A stretch of DNA of 64,000 nucleotides from contig JARKND010000005.1 of NCBI GenBank assembly GCA_029309925.1, forward strand, positions 1,178,001-1,242,000. The letters are read 5' to 3'. The number at the start of each line of letters is the position of its first letter. Within the stretch, counting starts at the first letter, position 1. The stretch comes from Fulvivirgaceae bacterium JP3-4 (GTDB lineage Bacteria > Bacteroidota > Bacteroidia > Cytophagales > Cyclobacteriaceae). Both the position numbers and the translations under genes were made by a program. The notes under the pieces were generated by a model. The model saw nothing but the letters and a program-made list of their open reading frames with translations. It was not told where the DNA came from and searched no databases. Shown here one piece after another: positions 8,964-18,297 of this stretch.

Positions 8964-10180
8964 CTAAATCCAAATCCCTTCACATCTTCCCAGAAGGTCG
9001 GATACGATTTCCTTGTGACTGCCGGGTTTTCAATCTCCACTTCATCCATCAGCGTTGCGAGCGGAGCAAAGGCCATCGCCATCCGGTGATCTTTGTATGT
9101 ATTGAAACTCGCTTTCGCGGGAAGCGATGTAGTGGGAATCAACCGCCAGTGAGCAGCATCATCTTCAACCAGATCAGCTCCGATCTTTCTCAGTTCATTC
9201 TGAAGTGCGGCTATGCGATCGGTTTCCTTGATGCGGAGACTTTCCAATCCTGTAAAGAATCCCCGGATTCCTTTCGCTGCGCAGATTACTGCTACCGTCT
9301 GGGCCAGATCCGGGCAATGTGTGAAGTCCCAGTGAAGCTCGTTCTTTGGGTTTGTCTTTGTGAGTGTTATTGTATTGCCTGGCCCGGTAGTGGACTTCAC
9401 TCCGAAGTGCTGCGCGATGTCTGCAATCGCGCGATCGCCCTGCAATGAGTTTAATGAAATCCGCGGAAGCGTTACCTCAGCAGTTTTTGCGAGTGCTGCG
9501 AAGGAGTACCAATAGCTTGCGCCTGACCAGTCGGACTCAACAGTATAGGCTGTTGGCTTGTACTGCTGCGGCTCAATAGTGATTTTGTTGCCGTGAAATT
9601 CTGCACTTACCCCAAATTGCTTCATCAGCGAGGCCGTCATCTCGATATACGGACGGCTCCCGATTTTTCCTTCGAGCTCGAGTGAAAGGCCGAAGGGAAG
9701 AGTGGGGCCCACCATCATCAATGCTGATATGTACTGACTGCTCACATCGCCCCTGATTTTGATCGAACGTGTAAGCTGTTTTTTAAAACCCTTCAGGCGG
9801 TGAGGAGGATACCCATCAACACCGAGATAATCGATTTCAGCTCCTAACGAACGTAAGGCGTTAACCAGTATTCCGATCGGGCGTTCTTTCATGCGATGGC
9901 TGCCTGTCATCACTTTTGATTTATTACTCACTGTAAAATAGGCCGTGAGAAAACGCATCGTTGTGCCCGCATCCTCAACATCAATTTCTTCTGCGGTTGA
10001 GTTTACCAGGCGCTGCATCAGCTGCGTGTCGTTGGCATCAGAGAGATTGTGTAGTGCGGATCCTCCGTTCGCAAGAGCGTTGATGATCAACACCCGATTG
10101 CTAATACTTTTTGAGGACGGCAAGGTATTCGCTATACCCTGTAAATGGGAGTGTTTCGTAAGTGTGATAGTGTTGTGCAA
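8951..10180 (-). CDS. aroA: 3-phosphoshikimate 1-carboxyvinyltransferase (EPSP synthase)
   Basis: The 409-residue enzyme joins shikimate-3-phosphate and phosphoenolpyruvate in the shikimate pathway, in the cytoplasm. Visible signatures are SSKSISNRVLI near residue 22, NDTQLMQRL, DAGTTMRFLTAYF, RIKETDRIAAL and TYKDHRMAMAFAP. The start must be TTG 10180. The next upstream in-frame codons contain no ATG or GTG before a stop, and the reading MHNTITLTK matches the beginning expected for the family. AroB is encoded nearby on the same strand, with a small opposite-strand gene between them. The 3' end lies in a repeat array. Confidence 0.93.
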   Translation of the reverse strand: MHNTITLTKHSHLQGIANTLPSSKSISNRVLIINALANGGSALHNLSDANDTQLMQRLVNSTAEEIDVEDAGTTMRFLTAYFTVSNKSKVMTGSHRMKERPIGILVNALRSLGAEIDYLGVDGYPPHRLKGFKKQLTRSIKIRGDVSSQYISALMMVGPTLPFGLSLELEGKIGSRPYIEMTASLMKQFGVSAEFHGNKITIEPQQYKPTAYTVESDWSGASYWYSFAALAKTAEVTLPRISLNSLQGDRAIADIAQHFGVKSTTGPGNTITLTKTNPKNELHWDFTHCPDLAQTVAVICAAKGIRGFFTGLESLRIKETDRIAALQNELRKIGADLVEDDAAHWRLIPTTSLPAKASFNTYKDHRMAMAFAPLATLMDEVEIENPAVTRKSYPTFWEDVKGFGFSFRS

Positions 10181-10277
10181 CGTGTCGATGAATTAAGGTC
10201 GGGCAAATTACATTACGGAAAAGATTTTTTAAGGAGCAGATGAAACATTTACGCCAAAAATGGAGTTATTTGTGTAT

Positions 10278-10475
10278 ATGAGTACAACCAGCAAAATCGT
10301 AATTGGAGTTAGCATTGCGTCAAGTGCTCTTCTTGCAGCCTGGTTACTAACAGGCACTCGTAAGGAGAAAACAAAGCGCCTCATCAGCAAAGGCACTGAG
10401 CGCATCAAGCAAACTATCAAGACTGAGCCAAAAGCGAAAGCCGTTTTTGACGACTCAGAAGTGCACTATGTTTAA
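10278..10475 (+). CDS. Small single-pass membrane protein (YtxH-like)
   Basis: The 65-residue protein starts at ATG 10278; a second ATG at 10260 would add six residues. It has one membrane segment, about IVIGVSIASSALLAAWLLTG, followed by a basic, amphipathic tail (RKEKTKRLISKGTERIKQT) that ends in acidic residues. This layout is common in small envelope-stress or YtxH-like proteins. It lies on the plus strand between aroA and aroB, which are both on the minus strand, and its stop codon touches the aroB stop codon. No function can be assigned. Confidence 0.6.
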   Translation: MSTTSKIVIGVSIASSALLAAWLLTGTRKEKTKRLISKGTERIKQTIKTEPKAKAVFDDSEVHYV

Positions 10476-11510
10476 CTAAAGGGAACGGTAAATTGTCAGA
10501 GCCCCTTTTACCTCTTCCTTAGTTATTTCGCAATCCCATCGAGCCTTCCCCACTCCGTCAAGCAACACGGAGAGAATTCTGTATCCCTCATTCTTTTTGT
10601 CCTGCAGCGTTAACTCACCAATAGTTTCATCAGCTTTTGAAGGAATGTCAATCTTTCCGAACACGGATGTGATGTATGACTTCACCTGGGTAAAGTCTTC
10701 GCCCGAGATGAACCCTTTCTGTTGAGAAAGCCAGCTTTCACAGATCAGTCCCGCGGCAATCGCTTCACCATGCAGCACCTTGTTGCCCGCATTCAGCAGG
10801 AACGTTTCGATCGCGTGACCGATGGTGTGGCCCATGTTAAGAATCTTGCGCAGGCCTTTTTCTTTTGGATCTTCAGTCACCACTTTCTCTTTAAATGAAA
10901 CCGAGTGGCGGATGAGCGTGTCCCAGTCCTGTTGTTCAAATGGTTTGCTGCGCACGACATCCCACATCTTTCTGTCGGAGATCAGACAATGCTTGATGAT
11001 TTCCGCGAAGCCCGAACGCTTCTCGCGAACGGAAAGTGTTTTCAGAAAACCAGCGTGAAGAACAGTCAGCGCGGGTGTTTGAAAAACACCAATATGATTT
11101 TTAAAATGATTAAAATCAACACCGAGCTTTCCGCCAATGCTTGCATCAACCTGCGACAGCAGTGTTGTCGGAATGAGAATGAAATCAATTCCTCGCTTAA
11201 AAGTCGCGGCACAGAACCCGCCCATATCGCCAAGCACGCCTCCGCCCAGCACAACCAGCACCGAATGCCGGTCCAGGGAGTGATTCGTCATCTCATCCCA
11301 AATCTTTACGCAGGTATTTATGGATTTATGTTCTTCCCCGGCCGGAATTGAAATCATTTTGTGTTCAGGCAGTGCGGAGGTGATCAGCGGATAACAATGC
11401 TTCTGCGTGTTTTCATCCGTGAGCACGGAAACACGACTGTATTTTTTCTTTTGTAAAAATTCCCTTAGCGGGATGGAAGGATCGGTTGCGAAAACAAGGT
11501 TGTCTGGCAT
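10476..11510 (-). CDS. aroB: 3-dehydroquinate synthase
   Basis: The 344-residue NAD- and Zn-dependent enzyme converts DAHP to 3-dehydroquinate, the second shikimate step. Signatures: the NAD loop GGGVLGDMGGFCAATFKRG, the adjacent PTTLLSQVDASIGGK, the metal-ligand segments NMGHTIGHAIE and LHGEAIAAG, and KxxxF near SVSFKEKVV. The length is normal. The gene ends directly against the small membrane protein gene (10475/10476). aroA follows on the same strand after that insert, so the two pathway genes may still share a transcript. Confidence 0.94.
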   Translation of the reverse strand: MPDNLVFATDPSIPLREFLQKKKYSRVSVLTDENTQKHCYPLITSALPEHKMISIPAGEEHKSINTCVKIWDEMTNHSLDRHSVLVVLGGGVLGDMGGFCAATFKRGIDFILIPTTLLSQVDASIGGKLGVDFNHFKNHIGVFQTPALTVLHAGFLKTLSVREKRSGFAEIIKHCLISDRKMWDVVRSKPFEQQDWDTLIRHSVSFKEKVVTEDPKEKGLRKILNMGHTIGHAIETFLLNAGNKVLHGEAIAAGLICESWLSQQKGFISGEDFTQVKSYITSVFGKIDIPSKADETIGELTLQDKKNEGYRILSVLLDGVGKARWDCEITKEEVKGALTIYRSL

Positions 11511-11763
11511 TGATTAATGATCAGGGATGAAAGTTATTAAAAACTGGGCGAATCTGGTCCGATCAGTAAAATTCGTGTGAACTTCGATTTGACTTCACGG
11601 GAGGAATATCGAATACGGAATAGTGAATGTCGAAGGCGTCCCACTTCGAAATTCACCATTCCTTGTTCGCTCATCATCATTCTGCATTTCTGGCTTTAAC
11701 AGGCTGTCGGCCTTGCCAAAATCATATTGTGTAATCGTTTTCGCTCGAAATAATTCCAATTTC

Positions 11764-11771
11764 TATATTTG
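11764..11771 (+). promoter_or_regulatory. Candidate -7 box (TATATTTG) for the proline dehydrogenase gene
   Basis: TATATTTG fits the Bacteroidota primary-sigma -7 consensus TAnnTTTG and lies 15 bp before the ATG at 11786. No good -33 TTG was found at normal spacing, so this is a candidate only. The 275-bp gap 11511-11785 shows no other feature. Confidence 0.45.
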
Positions 11772-11785
11772 CGCACCTTTTCATT

Positions 11786-12967
11786 ATGGAATCAGAACCG
11801 AGACTCTCATTTGAGGACACCGCAAACGCTTTTTCGTATAAATCCGATAAAGAACTAAAGAAGGCACATTTCATTTTCTCGACCGTAAACCATCCATGGA
11901 TTTCCGCGATGGCGCAGGGAAGTGTAAAACTGGCCCTGAATCTCCGGTTGCCGATCGAAGGCATTATAAGGAAAACCGTTTTCGACCACTTCGTAGGAGG
12001 CATTAGCATTGAAGACTGTGAGCCCGTAATGCAGAAATTGGGAAAATTCGGTGTCGGGGCAATCCTCGACTATTCTGTGGAAGGGGAGGACTCCGAAGCC
12101 AGCTTCGATGCAACAACGAAAGAAATTTTAAGAACGATCGAAAAGGCCGGAAAATCGAAGTTTATTCCGTTTTCCGTTTTTAAAGTTACAGGTCTCGCTG
12201 CCACTGAACTCCTCGAAAAAATCCAAAAGGGAACGAAGCTCTCAAACGAAGAAATTGCTGCCTTTCAGCGGGTGCGCACCCGCGTTGACAAACTTTGCCG
12301 CGCAGCCTATGAGAATAAGGTTCCGATCCTCGTTGATGCGGAAGAAACATGGATCCAGGAACCGATCGACATGCTTGCCGATGAGATGATGGCGCTTTAC
12401 AACAAGGAGGAAGCCATTGTATTCAACACCTATCAGCTTTACCGCACAGCTTCGTTGTCGAACCTGAAGAAAGCATATCAGAAAGCGGTTGACAACAATT
12501 ATTACCTTGGCGCAAAAGTGGTTCGTGGTGCCTACATGGAAAAGGAAAGGGCACGTGCTGAAGCGCAGGGCTACCCAAGTCCCATCCACGAGACGAAAGA
12601 GGCGACTGACAAGGCTTTCAACGATGCGTTGCTTTTCTGCATCGATCACATCGACAAAATTTCATTAATGTGCGGTTCTCACAACGAGTACAGCAATCTC
12701 TATCTCACGCGCCTCATGACCGAGCGCAAGATCAAGCGCGATGACAAGCGCGTCTGGTTTGCACAGCTTTTCGGCATGAGCGATAATATTTCTTTCAACC
12801 TGGCGAAAGAAGGCTACAAGGTTGCGAAGTATGTTCCGTACGGACCAGTACGTTCGGTGATGCCTTATCTTTTCCGCAGGGCAGCTGAAAACACCTCCGT
12901 TGCCGGCCAAAGCAGCCGCGAGCTGACGATGATCCGCAAGGAGTTGGCGAGAAGGAAGAACAAATAA
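11786..12967 (+). CDS. Proline dehydrogenase
   Basis: The 393-residue flavoenzyme oxidises proline to pyrroline-5-carboxylate. It has the TIM-barrel PRODH signatures VVRGAYMEKERARA (flavin and substrate contact) and YLFRRAAENTSVAGQ, the conserved RRxxEN substrate-carboxylate motif. ILVDAEETWIQ near the middle is another family strand. It is the monofunctional form, with no P5C dehydrogenase domain fused or adjacent. A -7 box precedes it closely, and an inverted heptamer array follows the stop, separating it from lysS. Confidence 0.92.
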   Translation: MESEPRLSFEDTANAFSYKSDKELKKAHFIFSTVNHPWISAMAQGSVKLALNLRLPIEGIIRKTVFDHFVGGISIEDCEPVMQKLGKFGVGAILDYSVEGEDSEASFDATTKEILRTIEKAGKSKFIPFSVFKVTGLAATELLEKIQKGTKLSNEEIAAFQRVRTRVDKLCRAAYENKVPILVDAEETWIQEPIDMLADEMMALYNKEEAIVFNTYQLYRTASLSNLKKAYQKAVDNNYYLGAKVVRGAYMEKERARAEAQGYPSPIHETKEATDKAFNDALLFCIDHIDKISLMCGSHNEYSNLYLTRLMTERKIKRDDKRVWFAQLFGMSDNISFNLAKEGYKVAKYVPYGPVRSVMPYLFRRAAENTSVAGQSSRELTMIRKELARRKNK

Positions 12968-12969
12968 AG

Positions 12970-13053
12970 GCTTCACGCCTCAAGCTACAAGCTTCAAGCC
13001 TTGAACTGCCACTGAGCGGCTTGCAGCTTGCAGCGTGTAGCTTGCAGCCGGCA
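12970..13053. repeat. Inverted heptamer pair (CAAGCTN type)
   Basis: The left arm is GCTTCAC, GCCTCAA, GCTACAA, GCTTCAA. After a short spacer the right arm is GGCTTGC, AGCTTGC, AGCGTGT, AGCTTGC. The array starts three bases after the proline dehydrogenase stop. Related pairs lie at 42223, 42342 and 54870. Confidence 0.85.
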
Positions 13054-13092
13054 TTTTAGTCATTCCATATTTTTCCCTCCGCAAGATTCCCT

Positions 13093-13100
13093 TATTTTTG
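13093..13100 (+). promoter_or_regulatory. Candidate -7 box (TATTTTTG) for lysS
   Basis: TATTTTTG matches TAnnTTTG and lies 20 bp before the lysS ATG. The spacing suggests a short leader. Confidence 0.5.
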
Positions 13101-13119
13101 CACCTGAATTTTCAACATT

Positions 13120-14859
13120 ATGGCGCTCAGCGAACAGGAAAGCATCCGCAGGCAAAGCAAAGAGGAACTTGAGAAACTCGGGATCAACCCGTATCCGGCA
13201 GAATTGTTTGAAGTAAATGCTTCTGCCACGGAGATCCTTCAGAATTACGAGCGCCAGAAAAGCGACTATCGTCAGATTTCCATTGCCGGGCGGATTATGA
13301 GCCGGAGAATCATGGGTTCTGCTGCGTTTGCCGAGCTGCAGGATGAGACGGGACGCATCCAGATCTACGTGCGCAGAGATGACATCTGTCCGGGAGAAGA
13401 TAAAACGCTTTATAATACGGTCTTCAAAAAGTTGCTCGACATCGGTGACATCATCGGTGTGAAGGGCTATGGCTTTACCACGCAGACAGGAGAAATTTCC
13501 ATTCACGTGACAAGCCTGACGGTGCTGGCGAAATCACTACGTCCGCTACCGATCGTTAAGGAAACGGTTGACGAGCAGGGCAACGTAGTACGTCACGATG
13601 CCTTCAACGACCCCGAGCAGCGCTACAGACAGCGCTATGTCGACCTTGTTGTCAATCCGCAGGTGCGCGATACGTTCGTCAAGCGTACGAAGCTGGTGAA
13701 CTCCATGCGCGAATACCTGAATGAAAAAGATTACCTCGAAGTAGAAACGCCAATCCTTCAGCCACTGTATGGCGGTGCTGCAGCACGTCCTTTCAAGACG
13801 CATCACAACACGCTTGACATGACGCTTTATCTGCGCATTGCAAATGAATTGTACCTCAAGCGTCTGATCGTTGGCGGATTCAAAGGTGTTTACGAATTCT
13901 CGAAAGATTTTCGCAACGAAGGGATGTCGCGTTTCCACAATCCCGAATTCACACAGATTGAATTGTACGTTGCCTATAAAGATTACTACTGGATGATGGA
14001 CCTCGTTGAGGAAATGATTGAAAAGGTAGCAATCGATCTTCACGGCACAACGAAGGTTAAGGTTGGCGACAAAGTGATCGACTTTCAAAGACCATGGCAA
14101 CGCTATACAATGTTTGAAGCGATCAAACATTTCACCGGTATCGATATTTCAGAAATGAACGAAGATCAACTCCGTGAAACCTGCAAGAGCATCAAAGTTC
14201 CTTTCGATGACACGATGGGTAAGGGAAAACTGATCGACCAGATCTTTGGTGAAAAATGCGAGCCGAACCTGATTCAGCCAACGTTCATCACCGATTATCC
14301 GATTGAGATGTCGCCACTGGCGAAGAAGCACAGAAGCAAGCCAGGGCTCGTTGAACGTTTTGAGGCAATCTGCAATAGCAAGGAAATTGCAAACTCTTTT
14401 TCTGAGCTGAATGATCCAATCGATCAGCGCCAGCGTTTCGAAGAGCAGCTCGAACTTGGCAAGCGCGGTGATGAGGAAGCGATGACGCTTGATGAAGATT
14501 TCCTGCGCGCACTGGAATATGGTATGCCTCCGACTGCCGGCCTCGGTATCGGTATCGATCGCCTCTCGATGATCATGACAAATTCTCCTTCGATCCAGGA
14601 TGTTTTGTTTTTTCCTCAGATGCGTCCTGAGCAGGCTGAAGATCTTAATCCTCAGTCAAGCTTGCCGGCAAACGACCTTGATGGTGTTCGCGCAGAGCTG
14701 ATTCCGGTGTTGCAAAAACTCGGAATCACTTCGAAGGCACAGATGAAGGAAATGAAAGCATCGAAGTTGTTCAATGATGTGTGTGGAATGAGAAAGAAGA
14801 TGAAACTTGAGGTGCCGAATCCAACGCAGGAGGAAGTTCAGGGATGGATCAACGCCTAA
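13120..14859 (+). CDS. lysS: Lysyl-tRNA synthetase, class II
   Basis: The 579-residue enzyme charges tRNA-Lys. An N-terminal OB-fold anticodon-binding domain (about residues 50-150, [19 protein letters not shown]) is followed by the class II core. Motif 2 is [20 protein letters not shown] and motif 3 is [11 protein letters not shown]. It is about 75 residues longer than the E. coli enzyme because of a C-terminal extension after motif 3, with a helix-hairpin-like [16 protein letters not shown] associate this extension with Bacteroidota enzymes. A terminator follows 52 nt after the stop. Confidence 0.96.
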   Translation: MALSEQESIRRQSKEELEKLGINPYPAELFEVNASATEILQNYERQKSDYRQISIAGRIMSRRIMGSAAFAELQDETGRIQIYVRRDDICPGEDKTLYNTVFKKLLDIGDIIGVKGYGFTTQTGEISIHVTSLTVLAKSLRPLPIVKETVDEQGNVVRHDAFNDPEQRYRQRYVDLVVNPQVRDTFVKRTKLVNSMREYLNEKDYLEVETPILQPLYGGAAARPFKTHHNTLDMTLYLRIANELYLKRLIVGGFKGVYEFSKDFRNEGMSRFHNPEFTQIELYVAYKDYYWMMDLVEEMIEKVAIDLHGTTKVKVGDKVIDFQRPWQRYTMFEAIKHFTGIDISEMNEDQLRETCKSIKVPFDDTMGKGKLIDQIFGEKCEPNLIQPTFITDYPIEMSPLAKKHRSKPGLVERFEAICNSKEIANSFSELNDPIDQRQRFEEQLELGKRGDEEAMTLDEDFLRALEYGMPPTAGLGIGIDRLSMIMTNSPSIQDVLFFPQMRPEQAEDLNPQSSLPANDLDGVRAELIPVLQKLGITSKAQMKEMKASKLFNDVCGMRKKMKLEVPNPTQEEVQGWINA

Positions 14860-14910
14860 AGTTTGATCTCGGACTGAGCGATCCAACAGAATCACTTGAT
14901 ATCATAAATT

Positions 14911-14937
14911 AAAAAGCTCCGTGACGGGAGCTTTTTT
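14911..14937 (+). terminator. Intrinsic terminator of lysS
   Basis: AAAAAGCTCC pairs with GGGAGCTTTTTT across a GTGAC loop. The flanking A and T runs make it usable from both strands, which suits the convergent genes lysS and the DUF1772 gene. Confidence 0.85.
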
Positions 14938-14948
14938 CATTTAAGAAA

Positions 14949-15431
14949 TCAGTTCCCGTGGGCATCCGGTTGCCAGATAAATCCGATGAACAGGCTGATC
15001 ATTCCCGTGACGGCAAAAATGCCGCGGATGTTGATGAGCCGCAGCCATTCCAGTCGAAGGGCCTGCCAGTCGTGATCGTTATTTTCATTGGTGTAGGAAT
15101 TGATCAATGCATTGATCGGAATGTTTCCTTTCATAGCGATCGTCACATCGATGATCAGGCAAACGAGCGCGATCGATGACGTGATAAAGAACATCGAGCC
15201 AGGCTTGCGGGCAGCGAGAATCACCACAGCAAGTGTGAGAATAAGCCCGGAATAGTAAATGATTCGAAAGCGCGTTTCCATCATTCCGTCCACTACTTTA
15301 CGCAGCTCGATAAAGTTTGCCAGTGAAATATACTTCAGCGAATCGCTGAGGATCAGCAGGTAAAACAACAGCTGACTGGTGATCGCAAGGTATACGAGCA
15401 TCTGCAACAGCTTGAGGATTTTAGTTGTCAT
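14949..15431 (-). CDS. DUF1772 (anthrone-oxygenase-like) membrane protein
   Basis: The 160-residue protein has four predicted membrane helices (about LVYLAITSQLLFYLLIL, IIYYSGLILTLAVVIL, MFFITSSIALVCLIIDVTI and IFAVTGMISLFIGFI). Between helices 3 and 4 is the family loop with GNIPINALI and W-ALR-EW-R. DUF1772 proteins are small membrane proteins of poorly known function, some annotated as anthrone oxygenases. ATG 15431 was preferred over a longer frame whose extra residues are not like the family. It is divergent from a Crp-like regulator 109 bp away, which probably controls it. Confidence 0.75.
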   Translation of the reverse strand: MTTKILKLLQMLVYLAITSQLLFYLLILSDSLKYISLANFIELRKVVDGMMETRFRIIYYSGLILTLAVVILAARKPGSMFFITSSIALVCLIIDVTIAMKGNIPINALINSYTNENNDHDWQALRLEWLRLINIRGIFAVTGMISLFIGFIWQPDAHGN

Positions 15432-15540
15432 TGTTTTTTGTTTTAAATTGATAATACAAAGGTTCGTTGCGGCAGCGACAACAACCTTGATGTAGATCAA
15501 TAAGAACATCGGGGCGCTTGATCCAGATCAATATTTTCGA

Positions 15541-16107
15541 ATGATAAACGTCTTCAGACAATTCATTGAATCCATGGTCAGCCTGGAGCCGGGCGCTTGG
15601 GAAGACCTGCAATCTGTAGTGCGTGAACGTACGTTGCAGCGCAAAGAACATTTTCTGCGCGAGGGTGAAATTTGCCGGTCCATCGGATTTATCACGAAAG
15701 GTTATATCAGGCTTTACTATCTACACGAGGGCGAAGAGATCACAAAAGACTTCAATTTCGAAACGAACTTCTGCGGATCACATGCAAGCTTCAGCATGCA
15801 GCAACCCTCTCGCTTCAACATCATCGCGATGGAGGATCTTACAATTCTGGAGATCAATCGTAAGGATCTTTACGCGCTGTTTGACAAACACAAAAGTTTC
15901 GAGCGACTTGGACGGCTGATCATGGAGCGGATGTTTGACCGGAAGGAACAACGCGAGGCCGCTTTTCTGAGAGATGATGCAGAGAAGCGCTATCATGATC
16001 TTTTAAAACTTTATCCGCAGATCACGCATCGTGTTCCGCTGAAATACATTGCATCTTATCTTGGAATCAAACCTGAAACGTTAAGCAGGCTGAGGGCTTT
16101 AAAGTGA
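15541..16107 (+). CDS. Crp/Fnr-family transcriptional regulator
   Basis: The 188-residue protein has a cyclic-nucleotide-binding-like beta-roll (about residues 15-120, with FLREGEICRSIGFITKGYIRLYY split over two strands) and a C-terminal HTH with YIASYLGIKPETLSRLR. The arginine/serine pattern needed for cAMP binding is not obvious, so it is probably of the effector-divergent class common in Bacteroidota. It is divergent from the DUF1772 gene. The protein ends at the recognition helix plus a few residues (RALK), slightly shorter than many relatives. Confidence 0.85.
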   Translation: MINVFRQFIESMVSLEPGAWEDLQSVVRERTLQRKEHFLREGEICRSIGFITKGYIRLYYLHEGEEITKDFNFETNFCGSHASFSMQQPSRFNIIAMEDLTILEINRKDLYALFDKHKSFERLGRLIMERMFDRKEQREAAFLRDDAEKRYHDLLKLYPQITHRVPLKYIASYLGIKPETLSRLRALK

Positions 16108-16180
16108 GAGAGCACGTGCATCGCATTGTGGCAGCGGCTATAAGAAAAATTTACCTGCATTGTTGATTTCAATTCTCAAC

Positions 16181-16468
16181 TCAGGTAAGAACAGCCGGGA
16201 ACACTTCGTAGTGGAAGTGTGGCTGCAGTACTTTGAATTTATTGTCGACCTCAAACTGCATCACCGTGTTGAGGTCGATGCTGATGAGCTTGTTTTTATA
16301 TTCATCATTTACCAAGACGCGGTTTTCCGTTACGGCAACCACGCGCAGCATATAATTTTGCCACATCTCACCGAGCAAGCGGAAGCGCACACACACCTGG
16401 GGAGCGTGTTCCTTGATGTCGATAAGATATTGCTTAAGCTCCAAGGCAGAAAAATTCGATCTAGTCAT
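16181..16468 (-). CDS. Conserved small protein of unknown function
   Basis: The 95-residue protein begins at ATG 16468 (MTRSNFSALELKQ). It is predicted to be mostly beta strand with no signal or membrane segment: VCVRFRLLGEMWQNYMLRVV, NRVLVNDEYKNKLISIDL, VMQFEVDNKFKVLQPHFHY. The pattern resembles a small SH3- or Sm-like barrel, but I do not recognise the family. It faces the Crp-like gene convergently and is divergent from the thioesterase gene at 16597. Confidence 0.6.
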   Translation of the reverse strand: MTRSNFSALELKQYLIDIKEHAPQVCVRFRLLGEMWQNYMLRVVAVTENRVLVNDEYKNKLISIDLNTVMQFEVDNKFKVLQPHFHYEVFPAVLT

Positions 16469-16596
16469 TTTGAGAAAATCCCCTCGTTCACACAACACAC
16501 TATCAAAAAATCACCTTACCCTAAATAAAAATCGTGCCTCCTTATCTTCTGTGATAAAACTGGCTTTGATATGGTCGCTTGTGTATCTTGTCGTTC

Positions 16597-16989
16597 ATGA
16601 CACCGTTCAGCCATTTGATAACCGTAGCAGCCGAAGATATCGATGAACTTGGTCACGTGAACAACGTGGTGTATGTGCGCTATGTGCAGGATGTTGCTGC
16701 TGCTCACTGGCAGGTGCTTGCAGACGAATCCCTTCGTCAGCGATACTCGTGGGTAGTGGTAAGACATGAGATCGACTATAAGAATCCCGCATACCTCAAT
16801 GAGAAAATAGTTGCAACGACCTGGGTAGGCGAACACCAGGGTGCGCGATCTGACCGCTTTGTGAAACTTGTATCGGAGAAAACAGGCAAGGTGCTCATTG
16901 AAGCAAAGACCACATGGTGTATGCTGGATGCAAAGACGATGAGACCTGTCAGGATTCAGGAAGATGTACTGAGTGTTCTGCAAAAATAG
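16597..16989 (+). CDS. Acyl-CoA thioesterase (4HBT hotdog fold)
   Basis: The 130-residue protein has the 4-hydroxybenzoyl-CoA thioesterase signature DELGHVNNVVYVRYVQDVA, with the catalytic Asp of the D-x-x-G-H-V-N-N loop. It is followed by a hotdog sheet (RHEIDYKNPAYLNEKIVATT). Such enzymes hydrolyse acyl-CoA or acyl-ACP. The physiological substrate cannot be read from sequence. ATG 16597 was chosen over an upstream TTG. The stop codon abuts the stop of the convergent HTH_42 gene. Confidence 0.88.
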   Translation: MTPFSHLITVAAEDIDELGHVNNVVYVRYVQDVAAAHWQVLADESLRQRYSWVVVRHEIDYKNPAYLNEKIVATTWVGEHQGARSDRFVKLVSEKTGKVLIEAKTTWCMLDAKTMRPVRIQEDVLSVLQK

Positions 16990-18057
16990 CTACAGCTTAT
17001 ACTCGGGCTTCAAGCCAACGAACTTTGAATAAGCTTTAATAGTTGATGTCACTGCTTTCTTCTGTGCAGCCGAATATTTTGCGAACGGTTTTATTTCGAT
17101 AACAACTTTTTCTTTTTCAAGTTCTCTCCTCCACACTCCAGTAATTTTTCCATTGTGCATGATGCCGGATGTAAAAAATCCGCCTACCTGTTTGAGATCG
17201 GTTTTGTGAATGATTGGATTGCGATCTTTGTACGCGATGCCGAATTCATCGTAGGTTGGGAGGAGCCCACACATGGGTCGAGGCTTACCTGGTGAAGCTT
17301 CAGGAAAGAACCAGTAAGTTTTGTCGTTGCATTTTTCGGAGACAAGCTGTTCCTTGATCGAGTGAATGGCAGCGGTGGCTTCAGTCTTGTTTAAACCGGA
17401 CCACCACGCAAGGTCTTCAATGAGCACAGGACCGTGACTGCGAACGTAAATTTCGGCCAGTCTCTTTAACGCTTCTTCTTTTGAGCGGTCGGGTTCCTTC
17501 TTCGGTATCCATTCATCAAGCAATACAAGGGTCTGCTGTTTTCCTTTTCTGGCGCCAAAGCAGAGCAATCCTTCCTGGGCAGCAACGCCAAGCATCAGCA
17601 GCCCACGAATTCCTTTTGCAGATAACTTTCCCTTTTCGAGCACGTCATACATTTCTTCGCGGGTGAGCGCGTTGCCACCCGTGAGTGCTTTTTCCCAAAG
17701 TTTCATTGCTTTCGCAAACTGCTTCGAGTCCAGGCCTTCCCTGCGGAACACGCTGTTGACTTTCGACTGAACTTTTGTTGCCAGATACTTCAGCATCCAG
17801 CGCAGGTCTTTCGGGGAGGTAAAGTGAAGCGTTCCGCGCATCGGCCAGCTCCGGACAATGGTCTTGTCAGCGACTGCTTTTTCAACTTCACTTTCTGCTG
17901 TAGCAGGAAGACGCATACCCAGACTCCAAAGCGCACCGAGAAAATCCTGCGCCTGAACAGCGCCCATCCATTCCACGACTTCTCCAGCTGAGCTGAAATT
18001 TTTCGTACTTAATTGCTGATTGCGCAGCCTGATCTCAAGAAGTCGGGATGTGGTCAT
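16990..18057 (-). CDS. HTH_42 winged-helix protein, AlkZ-like candidate DNA glycosylase
   Basis: The 355-residue protein belongs to the winged-helix superfamily PF06224. Characterised members AlkZ and YcaQ (AlkX) are DNA glycosylases that unhook interstrand crosslinks or bulky adducts. Near the N-terminus it carries VQAQDF, with Q35 and Q37 forming the Q-x-Q motif typical of AlkZ-type enzymes, whereas YcaQ has Q-x-D. Other family text includes WPMRGTLHFTSPKDLRWML and a long C-terminal winged-helix part with VLIEDLAWWSGL. The glycosylase role is inferred. Many such genes are annotated only as winged-helix DNA-binding proteins. Confidence 0.75.
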   Translation of the reverse strand: MTTSRLLEIRLRNQQLSTKNFSSAGEVVEWMGAVQAQDFLGALWSLGMRLPATAESEVEKAVADKTIVRSWPMRGTLHFTSPKDLRWMLKYLATKVQSKVNSVFRREGLDSKQFAKAMKLWEKALTGGNALTREEMYDVLEKGKLSAKGIRGLLMLGVAAQEGLLCFGARKGKQQTLVLLDEWIPKKEPDRSKEEALKRLAEIYVRSHGPVLIEDLAWWSGLNKTEATAAIHSIKEQLVSEKCNDKTYWFFPEASPGKPRPMCGLLPTYDEFGIAYKDRNPIIHKTDLKQVGGFFTSGIMHNGKITGVWRRELEKEKVVIEIKPFAKYSAAQKKAVTSTIKAYSKFVGLKPEYKL

Positions 18058-18165
18058 GAAAATTTAAAATAGCATCATGTTAAAATAGTTGAAATCAGTC
18101 ATTGGCGCATCAGTGATGCCGACATTTCTTCCAATTGTAATAACCTGACCACGGTGACACTAGTA

Positions 18166-18296
18166 GTAGGCAGTAGGCAATTGGCAGTAGGCAAAGGTTT
18201 CCAAATGATATTGCAACTCACGGTGACAATTCAAATTCTATGACTGAGAGTCAATACAACAGTTTGCCTACTGCATGTTGCCTACTGTCAATTACT
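18166..18296. repeat. Inverted heptamer pair (GTAGGCA type)
   Basis: The left arm is GTAGGCA, GTAGGCA, ATTGGCA, GTAGGCA (18166-18193). The right arm is TTTGCCT, ACTGCAT, GTTGCCT, ACTGTCA (about 18263-18290). The right arm ends just before the stop codon of the gene at 18298. The 240-bp gap 18058-18297 holds nothing else. Confidence 0.85.
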
Positions 18297-18297
18297 T

